A stretch of 64,000 nucleotides of DNA from Hymenopellis radicata (GCA_015501595.1 JADNRX010000048.1:124001-188000), one strand, 5' to 3'. Counted from the first letter of the stretch, positions 22,582-36,014 are shown. Made by a program: numbers and translations. The notes: generated by a model from the sequence alone, not told the origin.

Positions 22582-23757
22582 GAAAGAACGACAGAGAAGC
22601 CAACGCGCCAGGCGTTGGGCGTTGGGCTATGCTGGATCTTTGGGGTAACGCAACCAGACCAGCCATTTTTAACAAGTGATCCCACAATGATCACTCCCTC
22701 ACGGATCTAATACAATTGGAAGCTCGTAGGTTGGCTGTTCATCACATCTCTCATCAGCACGTTCTTGGATACGCTTGCTGTACGCTTAAACGGATGTTAG
22801 AAGTACTTCTTAGCAACCAATCAATTGCGACTGCTTACTTTTCCCACGTTCAATGATATTGGGGGCAAATGCCATGCATTAAAGAGATCTGGCTTTCGCA
22901 AGAGGGTGGCCTAGTAATTTACCTTCCATTATGCGCGCGCTGGTCTTTTGAAGCAAAGCAGTTGAAACGTTGTTAAATGTGGAATTGATGGTCAGAGGTT
23001 AAAGACGGTCACGTTACATAAGCGGAGTCTTTTAGTTTTTGACCGCCATCATGCCACACTTTTCTCGCATCTTCGAAGCTCTCAACGCACGACGCGCTGG
23101 AGGACATGCACAACGATTATAGTAGATGCCTCACGACCACGCGCTCGATCCTCCAGTTTCCATTAACGCGGTAGAACAGGAGGGGTAGTGCATTTTCCAG
23201 TTGGACACCGGTAAGCGATATTTTCGGATATTCTTCTGTTTCTGAAACTAACTTGACTCAGAGGCAACATGTTCCAAGCTTATACAGTCGAACCCCCGTC
23301 ATGGTAGAACACGGAATATGTTTGACGCCACAGTGGTGAGAGGCGGTGTGATACCGGCTTCCGCAATCGCTCATCATTTGTTTTGTTAGTGTGAACGGCG
23401 AATACAACAGCTTTATATCGGGGTTCGACATGGGGATTTCCTCCGCGATGATGCCTGAGGCTTTAGTATTGCATCTTCAGGTTCAATGTCTAGGCTTCAC
23501 TTGAACTTGAAGCTAAAGGCATTGTCCTGGCTCTTGCCTGGTTTGAGTGTACGTATCTTCGAGTCACATATAACGCGTCCTTTTCCTAATCAACGAAGCT
23601 GCTAGCAGTATAAATGCCACTCGATGCCTCCGTCCGGCACTTGCGTGTCTCGAAGGGATGTCCCGCGCACTTGTTCCGTAACTCAGACATTCACATGATG
23701 CCTCGTGTCCATCGATAGGCGCCCGCTTGTACGTTCATCTGAACCACGACGACCTTC
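22582..23757. other. no recognisable gene
   Basis: I see no coding signature here. The last part is presumably the promoter of the BTB gene. Confidence 0.35.
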
Positions 23758-24024
23758 ATGGCGACGACTACCAGTATCGTGCCTACTCCTCCTGCCCCTA
23801 TTGCCCCTACGCCTTTCAACTCCCCTGGCCGCGGGGCCGATCTCGTCATCATTACCTCCGAAGGCACCATCCTATACGCCGTAAAATCGTTCCTCATTTA
23901 CGCCTCCCCATTCTTCGCCAATCTTTTAGGCGATAGTTCCCCCGCCGAGACCTACGAGAATCTTCCGGTGTATAGGGCGTCGGAAGACTGCCGTACGATG
24001 TGCGCTGTGATGCGATTGTGCTAC

Positions 24025-24578
24025 TGTTATGGATCTCTGACTGTCGAAAGTAGTTCGGCACCGCTCGTAGCCTACTAAATTTCTCTATCCTTTCAGTTAC
24101 TCATTTTGAATCATCGGTAGGCCTGTGCTACCGCCTAATTAGTCGTTCTGACTCCTTTTGACTCGTTCTCTGACTCATGACCCCATTGTACCAGTATATA
24201 AATGTGCTTTCAGCACCTAGATGACCTTTACCTTTTACTTACCCATGATCACAACGTTACATATTACTTCGAATTACACTACTTTGTTCTAACACGCGAG
24301 ATAAGACTTCGCAAGGACATCAACCAACTAAGTGCACGCGAGATCAGACTTCGCGCCCACAAACTCTCTCACATTCTTGGCACACGCGCGATCAGACTGC
24401 GCGCTAAGATTGTTTCTCATTCGGACTACACTACACTACGTTCGTTACAGTCCTCACTTGTAACCGAACCCACAACCTCGCGTACGCACGCGCATCACCC
24501 AGCACAGGTGCACAGCCACGCTGCTCACTTGCACAGCTTTTCGGCAAGCTGCACCCGATTTTATACACTTTCGCAACA
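24025..24578 (+). repeat. 5' LTR, 554 bp
   Basis: It starts TGTTATGG and ends CGCAACA. A TATA element, TATATAA, lies at 24195-24201. Three spaced variants of ACGCGAGATMAGACTTCGC-like sequence occur at about 24294-24400. Confidence 0.93.
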
Positions 24579-24581
24579 CTG

Positions 24582-27500
24582 GTGGACACATTGTCTCCGT
24601 TACGAGTCGGGACGACTTTACCGGACGACAGACTTGCATTAGACCCGATGTCTAGGCAAGCACCTTACTACTCGATGGGGCAGCCCCCCAAATCTACATG
24701 CGTGACGGGCCGGACCCTCGCAGCATCAACTACATCAGTGAAGCCTTCTCAGTCAGGCGAGGAGGTTGCACCAACAACGACAGCATCTCCTGAACGTACG
24801 GCGCTTGCCGACGCTGCAGCTGCTCAGGAGAACACTACGACGGACGTTCCTGACACCTTGATTGTCTCTGAGATCGACACGGATCTGCAAGCTTCGGGCT
24901 CAGTAGCGATCGCGCCCGTCGATGACAGGTACATCAACAAGAGGGCCAGGAGGGGTAAAGGAAGGATTCAACCCGCGGATCTTGACGATGACTGGGGCCA
25001 TCTCCGAACAGGTGATCTGTTCGACGCGGAGATGTTTGGTACCAGGCTGGAGGAGGCATTTCCGCGTCCTCCCGGTGGCTGGGGTATTCCGACGCTCATG
25101 TACGAACAGATTCGCATGCCATCTTTGCTGCACTTCCAGCCTAAGACCGCAATTCATCGCTCGGTGGGGGAACAGTGGCCTCAAGATGAGAAGCGACGGA
25201 AGGAGGAGTGTCGAGAATGGTTAGACCGACGAACTACGGCCCTAGAACTATTGTCAGATGCGGATGAGGAAGGGATTGATTATTCGGTAATGAGTACCCT
25301 ATCCTTCGAACAAGCCTATACGACGTTTAATAAAGAAAGAGAACTCCTTATGAAAGTCGTCAATGAACCTATAGTGGTTCGAGAGGAAAGCGGTCCGATA
25401 CACGGGTATCGTCCTGAAGAAGGACACTACCGACGGTTGTTGCAAGCCCTGCAGCAACGGATCTACATAGCATCGACCTCTCTAAATCAATTCGGCAAGA
25501 AGTCGGTAACTTTACCAGCATGGGGACCCGAAAACAATATCGACTTATGGGTATTGAAACATGATTATGAAATATTCTGTATTGGACTCATCGCGCAAAC
25601 GGAGCATTTGCTAGCAAAATTGGATGAATATCACGATTGGAACGCTGGAGTTCCGAGACGCGGGTATTTAGACAGGGATGCTATTGAAATGCAAGAGAGA
25701 GCGGAGAGATACGCCGCCGGTACTTCAAGAGGAAGCGTACACTTATCACTTCAGGAGGCCAACAATCTATCGAACATCCACGTAGCTGATACTTCATCTA
25801 TCTCTGGTTTCTTGCATCAGAAGAAACTAGAACCTTTTTCAAATGGAAGTTCAGACTCACGACAGCTACGATTCGACACGCCTAAAGTTTTTGAAGCTGA
25901 TAGCGATTATCATTCCCCTTATGTGGTACAGGAACCCGTAAGTACAAGTTTCCGCCCAACAAGGTATACTACACGCGGAGGGACGATGACAGGTCGAGGC
26001 CCATTCGAAGTATCCGACAATCAGACATCAGCCACAATCAACCCGGGCACAACATCGACAGGTTCTTCATACCCGAAGACGGCGTCAGGAGTAGGAACTA
26101 GAGTCAGTCAGATGTCGCAAACCCCGTCATATGCTGAAGCAAGTCATCCGGCACCTGCCTTCAAGGAATTAAATACATTCGGAGATATGCATCAAAGCGT
26201 GTCATCGCGAAATCATGAATTCCAGGGTACTGCTACGCGTATAGCCGAGAACTCGAGCGCGGCGGCAACATATCCAAATTCCATACCCGTAATTCCTGCA
26301 AATTCATCAGCTCGACCCATCAATTCGGTTCCGAGGAGAACGACTTACCCGCAAGGAGAAGCCCCACCATACACCTCGGGCTATACACCACAGAATGGGC
26401 AAGGTTCATCTGTTAATCCTCAAGCCGGAAATAATAAATCCAACGGAAACGCTCCTCCTGGGGGTAATCACGGGCCAAACGGTGGCAATTCAGGTCACGG
26501 CGGCCCAGGTGGAGGCGGATTTAACGGTGGCCCTAGCGGCGGTGGTTCTGGCGGTGGTCCAGGCGGCAACGGTTTCAACGGCGGATCAGGGGGCAACGGT
26601 CCTCCTTACGGCGGCAGTCCATCTGGAGGAGGAGGCGGTGGTCCTCCCTACATAGGACCAGGACTTGGTTTGAGCGGGGACGACTCCAACAAAGCTACTG
26701 AGGCGCATTTCGACTTGAAGTTAAAGCTGAGCGATGTTGAAACCTGGGATGGGGACACTGACCAAATAATTCACTGGCTGAGGAAGATGGACGATCTGGC
26801 GAGCATGAGTACACGAATGCGACAACAGTTAGCACGAATAGTCCCAAAACGCCTCACCGGAGCAGCCAGCAGTTGGTATTGGTCTTTACCCTTCGAGCAT
26901 CGGCGTCGAATCGAAGTCGAATGGCCAGTGCTAAGGGAAGAAATCACTGGTTACTATATGACGAAGAAATGGTGGGAGAAGCTCCGTAAGCGAGCCAGCG
27001 ACGCTAGATTTAGAGAAACTGGACGTACTCGAGAAAGTCCTAGTGAATATTTCATCCGAAAGGCTGACTTGCTTGTGACGGCGTATAACTTTGACGATTC
27101 AGAAATGATCAGTGAAATCATGCAGGGTGCTCCAAGTCAATGGAACATGATCCTGACAACTCACCTATATCAGACAGTCGTCGAACTGCAACGCGCAATA
27201 CGCTTTCACGAGGAAGCACTCGTAGAATGCCTACCACAACGACCGCACTACAACGATCACTCTGAAAGAAACGTACGTGTTAATCTCGTCGGGGCGTCAG
27301 AGAAGCTCCCACCTCCAGCATTTCCAAAGGATGACTCGAACGTCACGACGAAGGGACTCACGCCTAAGGCCAAAGGTGCGCGCCCTTGCCGGCACTGTGG
27401 CAGTGCTATGCACTGGGATCGTGAATGCAAGTACGCTAAAAAGGCTTTCAGAACAGCTCGGACACGGTTAGCGCAAACAGATGACGACTTACGAGAAGCC

Positions 27501-29684
27501 ATGGACGCGTACGAAGACTTGTATTGCGACGTCCTCGACGAATTAGAAATCGAAGACTCTGACGACGAAACAGACTTGGATTTTGAGGATGGCCCTCGAG
27601 CGACTCGAGCTGACAACGAGGAGTCAGTGGAAAGAGTCTCGGGGGGTAGTAAGGGTGGAAACTTAGATCAAACAGACATTCCACCAAACTCCTCAGAATA
27701 TGCGTTGCCAGCACGCACTACGGCTTGCATGTCATTTTTCGAGAAACCAGCGCTCAACAGACGGTCGCGTCGACGCCTAGCAAAAGACATCGATCGCGTA
27801 AGTTATAAGGTCAAATCAAGCACACACGCTCACCCGAGTAGACCTTTGTTGGAGCTACAGAAAGTCATGGCCAGACCGTCAGGATGTACCTTCCTGGGTA
27901 GCAGAGTCGTCGAAACACGAGCAGGAGTGAATGGAATAGGGTTGGATCCTCTAAACGTTATCATTGACTCGGGATCAGATATTACGCTGATATCGGAGGA
28001 AGCCTGGAAAGGACTCTCATCACGTCCAAGACCACGAGCCGGACAACGAATCAAGATCATCGAAGTTACGGGAGACACTATGATACACGAGTTCGTCAAC
28101 ATAGACCTGTACTTTGAAGCAGATAAAGGACCCATACAAATGAATGTAGATGCTTACATCGTATCCAACATGACTTCGCCATTAGTCCTAGGTAATGATT
28201 TCGCTGATCAGTACTCTCTATCCACAATTCGAAGGGACGGCCGCACTTTTATTAATTTCGCGGATACAGGACGAGAATTAGAAGTACGGAATTCGCTAAA
28301 CGGGAGTAGGAAGTTAGTTAATGGACAGACGTTTTCAGTCAGGACGCACCTTCCCGAAACTCCGGGACTAACAAGAGTCCAAGCACATCGCAAAGCGCAA
28401 AAAGCAAAGAAACGAGAACGCGTACGAAAACAGAATCATGCGGTGAAAGCTGCGAGAAGAACCGTTATCAGTCCTGAAAGCTGCATCAAAGTACCAGTGA
28501 TCCTTCAATTCCCGGAAAGCTCAGATAGCACGCTGGTAGTTAAGTCAATACAGCAGGATAACAATGCTAGAACAATTTGGGGCTCACCTGATTCTTTGAT
28601 ATCCCGAGAGAATTCCTTTCTGCACGTCGCGAATTTCTCTGACCAACCGGTGGTCATCGCGGCCGGCCAAGTACTCGCTCATTCGTATAATCCAAGGAAT
28701 TGGTTGGACAAGCGCGCAGATGATGCTGGGACGCGTCAGAGACAAAAGCAATATGCTGGTCTAGTCAGACAGATGGTGGAACGAAGCAGAGTCGGCCCGA
28801 TCTCCGATCCGCGATCTTCTCTGACACGAAGTCAGACGGAGATCACTTCCAAAGCTCAACGAAACGCGACCGAGGCTGATGATCCATCAGCCTCTGAGCC
28901 CATCGAAGGAGGACCGAAAACCTCTGACACGCCGCCGGATCCTACATCTTCTCAGGAATTTTTATCTGCTGTCAACATTTCTCCTACACTGGACGAAGAG
29001 CAACGCGTTGCACTTACGAGGATTCTAGAAAAGAACAAGTTAGCCTTTGGACTCGATGGACGACTAGGGAACTACGACGCCCATGTCAAGATCCAACTCA
29101 AACCTAACGCGGAGCCAGTATCCTTACCACCCTTTCCGGTGTCACCAGCCAACCGCGAGGTAATGGACAAGCAGATGGATTCTTGGACCCAACTAGGAGT
29201 CATAGAACCATCAACCAGTCCTTGGGGCGCACCGACGTTTATCACTTATAGAGGGGGTAAGCCGCGTATGGTTATCGACTATCGAAAGCTAAATGCGATG
29301 GTAGTTCCAGACGAATTCCCATTACCCCGTCAGGACGACATAACTCAAGCTCTCACTGGAGCGCAGTGGTTAACTACTCTGGACGCACTGTCAGGGTTTA
29401 CGCAGTTAACCATGCATGAAGACTCAAGGGACATGTTGAGTTTCAGGTCTCATCGCGGACTGTGGCGTTTTGCACGCATGCCGTTTGGATATCGGAACGG
29501 ACCAAGCGTATTTCAAAGGGTTATGCAGAACATACTAGCACCATTTTTGTGGATCTTCGCTCTCGTCTATATCGATGACATCGTGATTTTCTCCCTTACG
29601 TTCAATGAACACTTAGAACACTTAGATCAGGTACTGAGTGCTATTGTGAAGTCAGGATTGACGCTTTCGCCGAAAAAAGTGTAA
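24582..29684 (+). CDS. gypsy Gag-protease-RT polyprotein (first part)
   Basis: This open frame of 1700 codons begins 4 bp after the LTR. Residues 1-620 are poorly conserved. A Gly-rich linker (about 620-690) is followed by the retrotransposon Gag domain (about 705-880: [33 protein letters not shown]), a CCHC knuckle [14 protein letters not shown] (about 935), an aspartic protease [13 protein letters not shown] (about 1126) and reverse transcriptase (about 1500-1700) with [11 protein letters not shown]. The frame stops at 29682 just after SPKK. One fewer A in the A6 run at about 29671-29676 would continue it into the next frame (29722). The break falls within RT, not at the Gag-Pol border, so it looks like damage and not programmed frameshifting. 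Confidence 0.9.
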   Translation: MDTLSPLRVGTTLPDDRLALDPMSRQAPYYSMGQPPKSTCVTGRTLAASTTSVKPSQSGEEVAPTTTASPERTALADAAAAQENTTTDVPDTLIVSEIDTDLQASGSVAIAPVDDRYINKRARRGKGRIQPADLDDDWGHLRTGDLFDAEMFGTRLEEAFPRPPGGWGIPTLMYEQIRMPSLLHFQPKTAIHRSVGEQWPQDEKRRKEECREWLDRRTTALELLSDADEEGIDYSVMSTLSFEQAYTTFNKERELLMKVVNEPIVVREESGPIHGYRPEEGHYRRLLQALQQRIYIASTSLNQFGKKSVTLPAWGPENNIDLWVLKHDYEIFCIGLIAQTEHLLAKLDEYHDWNAGVPRRGYLDRDAIEMQERAERYAAGTSRGSVHLSLQEANNLSNIHVADTSSISGFLHQKKLEPFSNGSSDSRQLRFDTPKVFEADSDYHSPYVVQEPVSTSFRPTRYTTRGGTMTGRGPFEVSDNQTSATINPGTTSTGSSYPKTASGVGTRVSQMSQTPSYAEASHPAPAFKELNTFGDMHQSVSSRNHEFQGTATRIAENSSAAATYPNSIPVIPANSSARPINSVPRRTTYPQGEAPPYTSGYTPQNGQGSSVNPQAGNNKSNGNAPPGGNHGPNGGNSGHGGPGGGGFNGGPSGGGSGGGPGGNGFNGGSGGNGPPYGGSPSGGGGGGPPYIGPGLGLSGDDSNKATEAHFDLKLKLSDVETWDGDTDQIIHWLRKMDDLASMSTRMRQQLARIVPKRLTGAASSWYWSLPFEHRRRIEVEWPVLREEITGYYMTKKWWEKLRKRASDARFRETGRTRESPSEYFIRKADLLVTAYNFDDSEMISEIMQGAPSQWNMILTTHLYQTVVELQRAIRFHEEALVECLPQRPHYNDHSERNVRVNLVGASEKLPPPAFPKDDSNVTTKGLTPKAKGARPCRHCGSAMHWDRECKYAKKAFRTARTRLAQTDDDLREAMDAYEDLYCDVLDELEIEDSDDETDLDFEDGPRATRADNEESVERVSGGSKGGNLDQTDIPPNSSEYALPARTTACMSFFEKPALNRRSRRRLAKDIDRVSYKVKSSTHAHPSRPLLELQKVMARPSGCTFLGSRVVETRAGVNGIGLDPLNVIIDSGSDITLISEEAWKGLSSRPRPRAGQRIKIIEVTGDTMIHEFVNIDLYFEADKGPIQMNVDAYIVSNMTSPLVLGNDFADQYSLSTIRRDGRTFINFADTGRELEVRNSLNGSRKLVNGQTFSVRTHLPETPGLTRVQAHRKAQKAKKRERVRKQNHAVKAARRTVISPESCIKVPVILQFPESSDSTLVVKSIQQDNNARTIWGSPDSLISRENSFLHVANFSDQPVVIAAGQVLAHSYNPRNWLDKRADDAGTRQRQKQYAGLVRQMVERSRVGPISDPRSSLTRSQTEITSKAQRNATEADDPSASEPIEGGPKTSDTPPDPTSSQEFLSAVNISPTLDEEQRVALTRILEKNKLAFGLDGRLGNYDAHVKIQLKPNAEPVSLPPFPVSPANREVMDKQMDSWTQLGVIEPSTSPWGAPTFITYRGGKPRMVIDYRKLNAMVVPDEFPLPRQDDITQALTGAQWLTTLDALSGFTQLTMHEDSRDMLSFRSHRGLWRFARMPFGYRNGPSVFQRVMQNILAPFLWIFALVYIDDIVIFSLTFNEHLEHLDQVLSAIVKSGLTLSPKKV

Positions 29685-29721
29685 CTTCGCATATCAGTCT
29701 CTTCTTTTACTTGGACAGAAA

Positions 29722-32700
29722 GTGTCGCGATTGGGAATGTCGACTCATAAGCAGAAGGTCGAAGCTATCCTTATGCTGGAAACGCCACGGAATGTCAAGG
29801 AGCTCCATACCTTCTTGGGCATGATGGTCTATTTTTCTGCATATGTACCGTTCTACGCTTGGATCGCTCAACCTTTGTTTCAACTCTTGCGAAAAGGAAC
29901 AGAGTGGAATTGGACTACTCTACATGATGAGGCCTTCGAACTGTGTAAACAAGTGTTGTCCAACGCTCCAGTTAGAGGATACGCTATTCCAGGCAAACCG
30001 TATCGTGTATACACGGATGCTTGTGACTATGGACTAGCTGGAATCCTACAACAAGTCCAATCAATCAAAATTCGCGATCTACAGGGCACGCGCATGCATG
30101 AGCGACTGCGAAAAGCATTTGACGCAGGTGAAGCCATACCTCAGCTGGTGGCCGTCATATCGAAGGAGTCGAACGATGTGCCGGAACCTGGTGAATGGGC
30201 AGAAAACTTTGAGGACACGGAAGTGTTTGTGGAGCGCGTAATCTGCTACTGGTCTCGAGTGCTCAAGTCAGCGGAACGAAATTACTCACCGACGGAGCGG
30301 GAAGCCTTAGCATTGAAGGAAGCCTTAATCAAGTTCCAACCATTCATCGAAGGAGGAACTATTTTGGCCATCACTGACCATGCGGCTCTAACATGGAGTA
30401 AGACATTTCAGAACGTGAATCGGAGACTCCTTACCTGGGGAACTGTATTCTCCGCCTTCCCAAATCTTCGCATAATCCATCGCGCAGGGCGTGTACACTC
30501 GAACGTCGATCCCATTTCCCGTCTTCGTCGAAGGTTACCGCCTGAATCTGGGCCTATATCGGACGATTCGCCTGCAGTAGATCTGACCAGACATAGCGAA
30601 GATGTTCTGAAAGCCATGTACGGAGAGTTGGGCGAAAGGTTTGAACACAAACTACTTACCGTGGCTACCAAATTTCTTCGGAGTCAAGCAGACGAAATTA
30701 ACGAAGTCAACGTGGGCCAGATGGACGGTGATGTAGACCACACGGAACCTATACAGTACAGCAAAACCTACAACGTACAAGTTAGTATGGTAGAAGAAGA
30801 AGTGGAACGCTGGAGAGATGCATACCGTAAGGACCCACATTTCGAGGACGTCATCCAGTCAATCCAGAGTCCATCATACCATTCCAATGCGAAATATCCG
30901 CAGTACTACTATGCAGAGAGCGGCCTAATCTTTTTTGAGGATGGCAACGGGAATAATCGACTCTGCGTGCCAAAATCGCTAAGACTCGAAGTGATGAGTC
31001 TAGTTCACAACTCACCTGCGGAAAGCGCACATGCCGGTTATCATCGAGGATACAATCGCCTAGCAGGAACGCACTATTGGCCAGGGATGTCTCGTGACCT
31101 AAAGCAATATGTGAGTACATGCGACATCTGCCAGAAGACGAAACCGCGCAGACACGCACCTGTCGGCCTCCTTCAGCCCATACCTATCCCAACCACGCCA
31201 TTTGAAGTGGTCAGCATGGACTTCATACCTGAATTACCGCTATCATCAGGAAAGTTTGACAATGTCCTAGTACTAGTTGACAAACTCACCAAGTTTGGGA
31301 TCTTCGTTCCGTGTTCCGTCCAAATTGACTCTAAGGAAACAGCGGAGATATTCGTTAAGGAGATCATATGCAAATACGGCATACCGAAACAAGTGATCAC
31401 GGACCGTGATACACGTTGGCGAAATTCATTCTGGAAGGAGGTGTGTGAGCTTATGGGCATGAAGAGAGCTTTGACAACTTCTCACCACCCACAAGCAGAT
31501 GGACAGACTGAGGTCATGAATCAAGGACTGGAGATCGCACTCCGTGCATACGTCGCGCCCGCTCGGAATGACTGGGATAGGTGGCTCGACCGATTAGCGT
31601 TGTCGTACAACACGACGCCACATTCAAGCACAGCGCGCTCACCTGCGTTTCTCCTATATGGATATCATCCTGTAACGGAGTCCGCCATCCTAAGCGATCC
31701 GGATTACATCCCTCGTTCAGTAGGCGACCTTGTTACAGCGGGGGGTATATCAGGTAAGATTAACGAAAAACACGAAGAAGACGCAGCGGTCGACATGGCA
31801 GAACAATTTGAGGCAGAACGGAATCAAGCCAAAGACGCGTTGACGTTAAGCCGCGCCTTTCAAGAAAAGTCATATAACAAGGGGCGATTACTCACCGAAT
31901 TCGAAGAAGGAGACTTCGTAGTCTTGAACCCTCATAGTCTTGAATTGCTGAAGAAAGAGGAGAAGGGCCGCGGAAGGAAGCTCCTCCATCAGTAAGTTGG
32001 GACCCGCATATGAAGCATAGCACGGAAAATGGCATGGCTGGATTTACGGCCATGCCATAGCCATGCTCACCGACATCGTTATGTCTGACATGCCCATATG
32101 CTGTTCTGGCATGGGAAGGTCAGACATGCTCACTGCTGAGAGATCAAAGCCAGACTTCACTTGAGCAACTTATTTGGCATCCCCGCGTTCATCGTTAGCC
32201 GCAACTCGCACTCGTACTCGTACTCGCGAAGATCAAGACGCGTAGCTGGTACGTCATACGCCCACGTGCATGTTGGACTTCCGCATTTTTCGAAGTCCGA
32301 CATTGCGCTCTTGCCATCTCCCATTATTGCCAACGACTGCAAACACGCCGACGACGACTCCAGCGACACCGCGGACGAAAGCAACAACGACCTTGCTACC
32401 AATGGCCACACGATTGCGAGGAATTTGGATGACTATCCATGGGATATGCGCAGCGATGCGAATCACGGCCAGGCGGATTACGTTGATCACCACTATGCTG
32501 ACGACAAAGACAACTTCTAGGCAACCAACTACGACTTTGACTAGGCATACAACAACGACTTGGACTAGGCCGACATCATCGTTTATGGGCATTAACATTC
32601 TGGTACGTCTTGTATTCTTCTAGTCGACTACGTTGACAATGACGACTAAGGCTTTCGATCTTGAATGCGAAATAGGAAGCCTCAACGATGCCCAAGAACG

Positions 32701-34107
32701 ACTCAGCAAGGACGGCGTCGACACTGCCATACAAGGATTGTCGACTATTCGGTGTGTTAGTGTTGTCCGATTTCACGGTTACTTTCTTACCTTCCTTTGG
32801 TTTCCTTCAAGTCGCTGCTCCTTGCGCTGTATGCTCCGCTGTCTCTTGTCCTGATGGACTTACCGTTGCGGCAGACGACTGCAAAAACGACTAGCACCGA
32901 CAGTCAGGCGCCGACGAAGACCGCTTGTAGACGTTTGTCGTTGTGACGCCATGACGTAGCTTGACCTTTAGTATAACCCGCGCACGGAGCTCTCAACAAT
33001 TGGACTACGGAGACGATGACGACGAGGAGCTGGGTGGACGACACCAACGAACACTAGGCGGACAACGACAATGACGAGGCGGATGACGAGGACGACTATG
33101 ACTAGGTGGACGAATACGACGGCGACGCCCACCTAGGACGACGACTATTGCGAACACACGGGCAGCGACAACGGTGACGACACCGACGAACATGAGACGC
33201 ATGCACAAGCGCATAGACGATGCCTATGGTAAGTACGCACATCAATGCTACTACAAACACTTGGCTGACACATCGAGCATCCAGACGGCAACTCCAGCGA
33301 GCACCAAGGCGCTCGCCTTAACAATGCGGTTTAACGCCTTCGAGAATGCGGTGAAGGTGGCGGGGGATGTTGGCAGTTGCCGGTGCGGTTATCAACGGCT
33401 GGCCGTTGCTGTAGGCATATACAGTAGCACATACCCATACACGAATACGTGTTCATTACATTGTGTATTCAATCCAAATGTTTATTTCTGCATGCAAAAT
33501 CTTTTGGAATACTAAGCATAACAATGGCATGCGGAGGCATGGCCAGCCCGCATGGTAGGAGCATGGCTACGGCATAACTGGATATGCAAGGCTGCATGGC
33601 AAACCTGGTGTACCTCATAATGATATGCTGATGTGTGGCTGCATAATCGACATAATCGGCATGTTGCCATGCTAGCCATGCAGATGCCAACTTACTGATG
33701 TCCCGAAATACGACGGTCCATTTCAGATAACACGGAAACTAAGCCCCGTCGCTTATCAGCTTCGCCTACCAACGGACAGTCGCCTGCACCCAGTGTTGAA
33801 TATAGCACATCTCGAGAAATATGAAGTCTCGCCAGCAGAACTCGGAACGCGCCCAGAGAAACATTTCGATCCTACGGACTTGGAAGATCTTGAGGAGGAA
33901 ACAGAGATCGAAAGGATAGTACAAGAAAAGATGTTCCGAAACAAAGGAAAGCATAAACGCGTAAAGAAGTATAAAATTCGTTGGAAAGGACAGGATCCAA
34001 GTCAGGACAGATGGAAGACAGCGAAAGAGTTGAAGAACGCACCTTACGTCCTAGAAGAATGGTTGCAGACGCGATCGAAAGAGAAAGAACAAGACGCGTC
34101 AGCGTGA
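29722..34107 (+). pseudogene. gypsy RNase H-integrase-chromodomain part, interrupted
   Basis: The pieces are 29722-31989 and, after the inserted DNA transposon, 33700-34107. It has the RT thumb (HTFLGMMVYFSAYVPFY), RNase H (YTDACDYGLAGIL, ITDHAALTW), the integrase zinc domain (HAGYHRGYNR ... CDICQKTK), the catalytic core (VVSMDFIPEL, ITDRDTRWRN, HPQADGQTEVMNQ), and YDGPFQITRKLSPVAY after the insertion. A C-terminal chromodomain follows: IERIVQEKMFRNK, YKIRWKG, DRWKTAKELKNA, VLEEW. Chromodomains direct integration to chromatin and define the chromovirus clade. Removing the insertion and one AT restores the frame exactly. Confidence 0.88.
31990..33697. mobile_element. 1.7-kb DNA transposon in gypsy pol, AT duplication
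   Basis: The ends are CAGTAAGTTGG and its complement; AT is duplicated (31988-31989, 33698-33699). Both subterminal regions are dense in GCATGGC/GCCATGC words. The centre (about 32,900-33,190) is a degenerate GAC-triplet tract. I find no transposase, so it is non-autonomous. The CAGT ends with a 2-bp duplication would fit a CACTA-like relative, but the superfamily is uncertain. Confidence 0.8.
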
Positions 34108-34453
34108 TGTCACAGTAACACATCATTTCGGATCAGCTAAATCGGGAACACAAGCGTTCACGCAGGCAAGCTATCTTCTTCGGCTCATTCCATACGACCA
34201 TTTCATTTCCACCACTTCATTTTCTCTTAACTATGTTCATAACGAATTGCCGGGAGGCATAATCAAGATTCTCACGTTTACCCAAAGGAGAAGTAATTCC
34301 GGAGGTTTTGCCTCCTCGAATCACGACTTCATTTCGCACTCACTTCCTGATTATTGTTCTTCCTCTCTGACTACGTCCATCATGACTTATCATGATTCCT
34401 GCAAGGCATGGCCTCGACTACGGAGCACGCGCTCGGAAGCGAGACGCAGAAGA

Positions 34454-34460
34454 TATAAAA
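34454..34460 (+). promoter_or_regulatory. TATA box of the retrotransposon accessory gene
   Basis: TATAAAA lies 36 bp before the ATG at 34490 and about 350 bp after the end of the chromodomain frame. It suggests that the extra gene is transcribed on its own and not only from the LTR. Confidence 0.55.
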
Positions 34461-34489
34461 ACCATACGGCGAAACAGAGAATCCTCACA

Positions 34490-36014
34490 ATGTCCAACTC
34501 AACTCCCACTAACAACTCTTACTCGCCTTTCACCAGGCTTATTCCTGTTCCTGTTCCACGTTCACATCCCCTTTATCGAATCCTACAACGCCTAACGACC
34601 AACGCTATCATACCTATTCTGGAAGAACTCGTCGCGCCCGGTGTCGCTGACCCCGTCGCGTCCGACATAGTCCAACTTCCTAATGGGAACTTCGGCCTTT
34701 CCAGGGATTCCATCGCGAGGACCGTCATCGCGTTCTTAGTCCTTCGTAAGTTGGGGTTCATCGTAGTTCCATCGACGCTAAATCCTCCGCAGGAGACCTT
34801 ATGTTCTATGGACTACAGAACGAATCGTCGCCTCCACTGTCCAACGATGCAATCGTCGATATCATGTTCGAAGTATCCGACGATAATGTGGTCGCGCGCA
34901 GAGTAAGTATTCTATACTACGCGAAGTCAATCCTCTTAACCTAGTTTTAGCAGGCCCATCGTTGTTTAACCTACATTCCCATGTTTCTCGATGTAGCGTG
35001 GCCGAACTATGCAGATGCGCGTGCGCACCTCAAGACGAACCACTTCTATCTTCGTCACATGATTGTGCTGTTGACCAACATTGTCCGCAGCACCGAGGAC
35101 GACGGTACGGCAGCGAGATGGAACTTTGGCGCCACGGAGGATTGGACCTCTTTCGATTTTCTATCTGCTGTTACTCCCGGGCTTATCCTCTTTCTTTCTG
35201 AAATGCAGAGGCTGTCCGGCGACACCGATCGCTTCTTGCGCTCGACTAGTCGGGAGAGTCCTGAGCCTGATCTCGACGCGATCTTCGAGGAATATATAGT
35301 TCATCAGGACGACTCTTCTGATCCTCCTCGGACGAGGGTCGATGTTTACATCTCGAACGCGCCCCGTCGTCCTACCATCCCCTTACCGGAAGTGCCGCCA
35401 AATTCCCCTACTCCGTCATCGACCAGTTCGGACAATTCATCTGTCTTTGTCAATAACTTCTCCCCGATCTCCGAGGTCGACCGACAGGACCCCATGTATA
35501 GGTGTTCGGGTGTGTATCTCTCGGACTCTAGTATTGCTTCGACCCCGTTGCTCGGGGCCCAGCAAGAAAGCGAAGAGGAAGAGTCCGCCAAGACGGAGTC
35601 TGACTCTGACAGCGTGTCTTTCAGCCACCTTGCTGACCGCACAGCGGGTTCGTCTTATGATTATCATTGTTTATCTTTACTAAAGTTCAGACAGGCATCG
35701 CGATAGAGGACTCCGACCGCGACGTCGAAATGGATTCCTTGAATCTTAGTCAATTCGACTTCCCGTTCCCTCCGGATTCATCGGCAATCTTTCAAGACGG
35801 AACGCCCTCTCACGAGGAGCTGTGCGATGGCATTATCGCGCCATCCATGGAGGTGCCAAACACTTACCACTACCAGACGCCAAACTCATCCACCGAAAGC
35901 TTTCAGGACCAACCGAGGGTAAACAGTTCCGAGGAGGATGTGGTTATCGCCATGAACCGCTTCCGACGGCGGGGTCGAGTTCCCAGGCGTCGTCCAAGGC
36001 ACCGTCGTACTTGA
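34490..36014 (+). CDS. unidentified four-exon gene inside the gypsy element
   Basis: The exons are 34490-34745, 34793-34902, 34954-35647 (or from 34951) and 35695-36014. Introns are 47, 51 and 47 nt with GTAAGT, GTAAGT and GTTCGT donors. The frame closes at 460 codons (459 residues). The N-terminal half is helical with no clear membrane segment (HPLYRILQRLTTNAIIPILE, DDNVVARR, FYLRHMIVLLTNIV). The middle is acidic and Ser/Pro-rich, and the C-terminus is strongly basic (NRFRRRGRVPRRRPRHRR), suggesting nucleic-acid binding or nuclear import. I recognise no family, and it does not look like an envelope protein. It lies between the chromodomain and the 3' LTR on the sense strand. Introns in a retrotransposon gene imply either a separate transcript or an unspliced genomic RNA. 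Confidence 0.6.

Noticed and set aside
24202..24642. ORF inside the 5' LTR (and its twin at 36220-36822)
   Set aside because: It is identical in both LTRs, runs out into different flanks, and has no family signature; it is the LTR read as a frame.
29665..29725. Programmed +1 frameshift in the gypsy polyprotein
   Set aside because: It lies inside RT and not between Gag and Pol; a simple extra A in a homopolymer explains it.
32161..33515. ORFs in the GAC-rich middle of the 1.7-kb element
   Set aside because: They follow triplet repeats on both strands and show no transposase motif.
34490..36014. Envelope-like gene in the gypsy element
   Set aside because: There is no signal peptide, transmembrane anchor or cleavage-site pattern; the C-terminus is Arg-rich.
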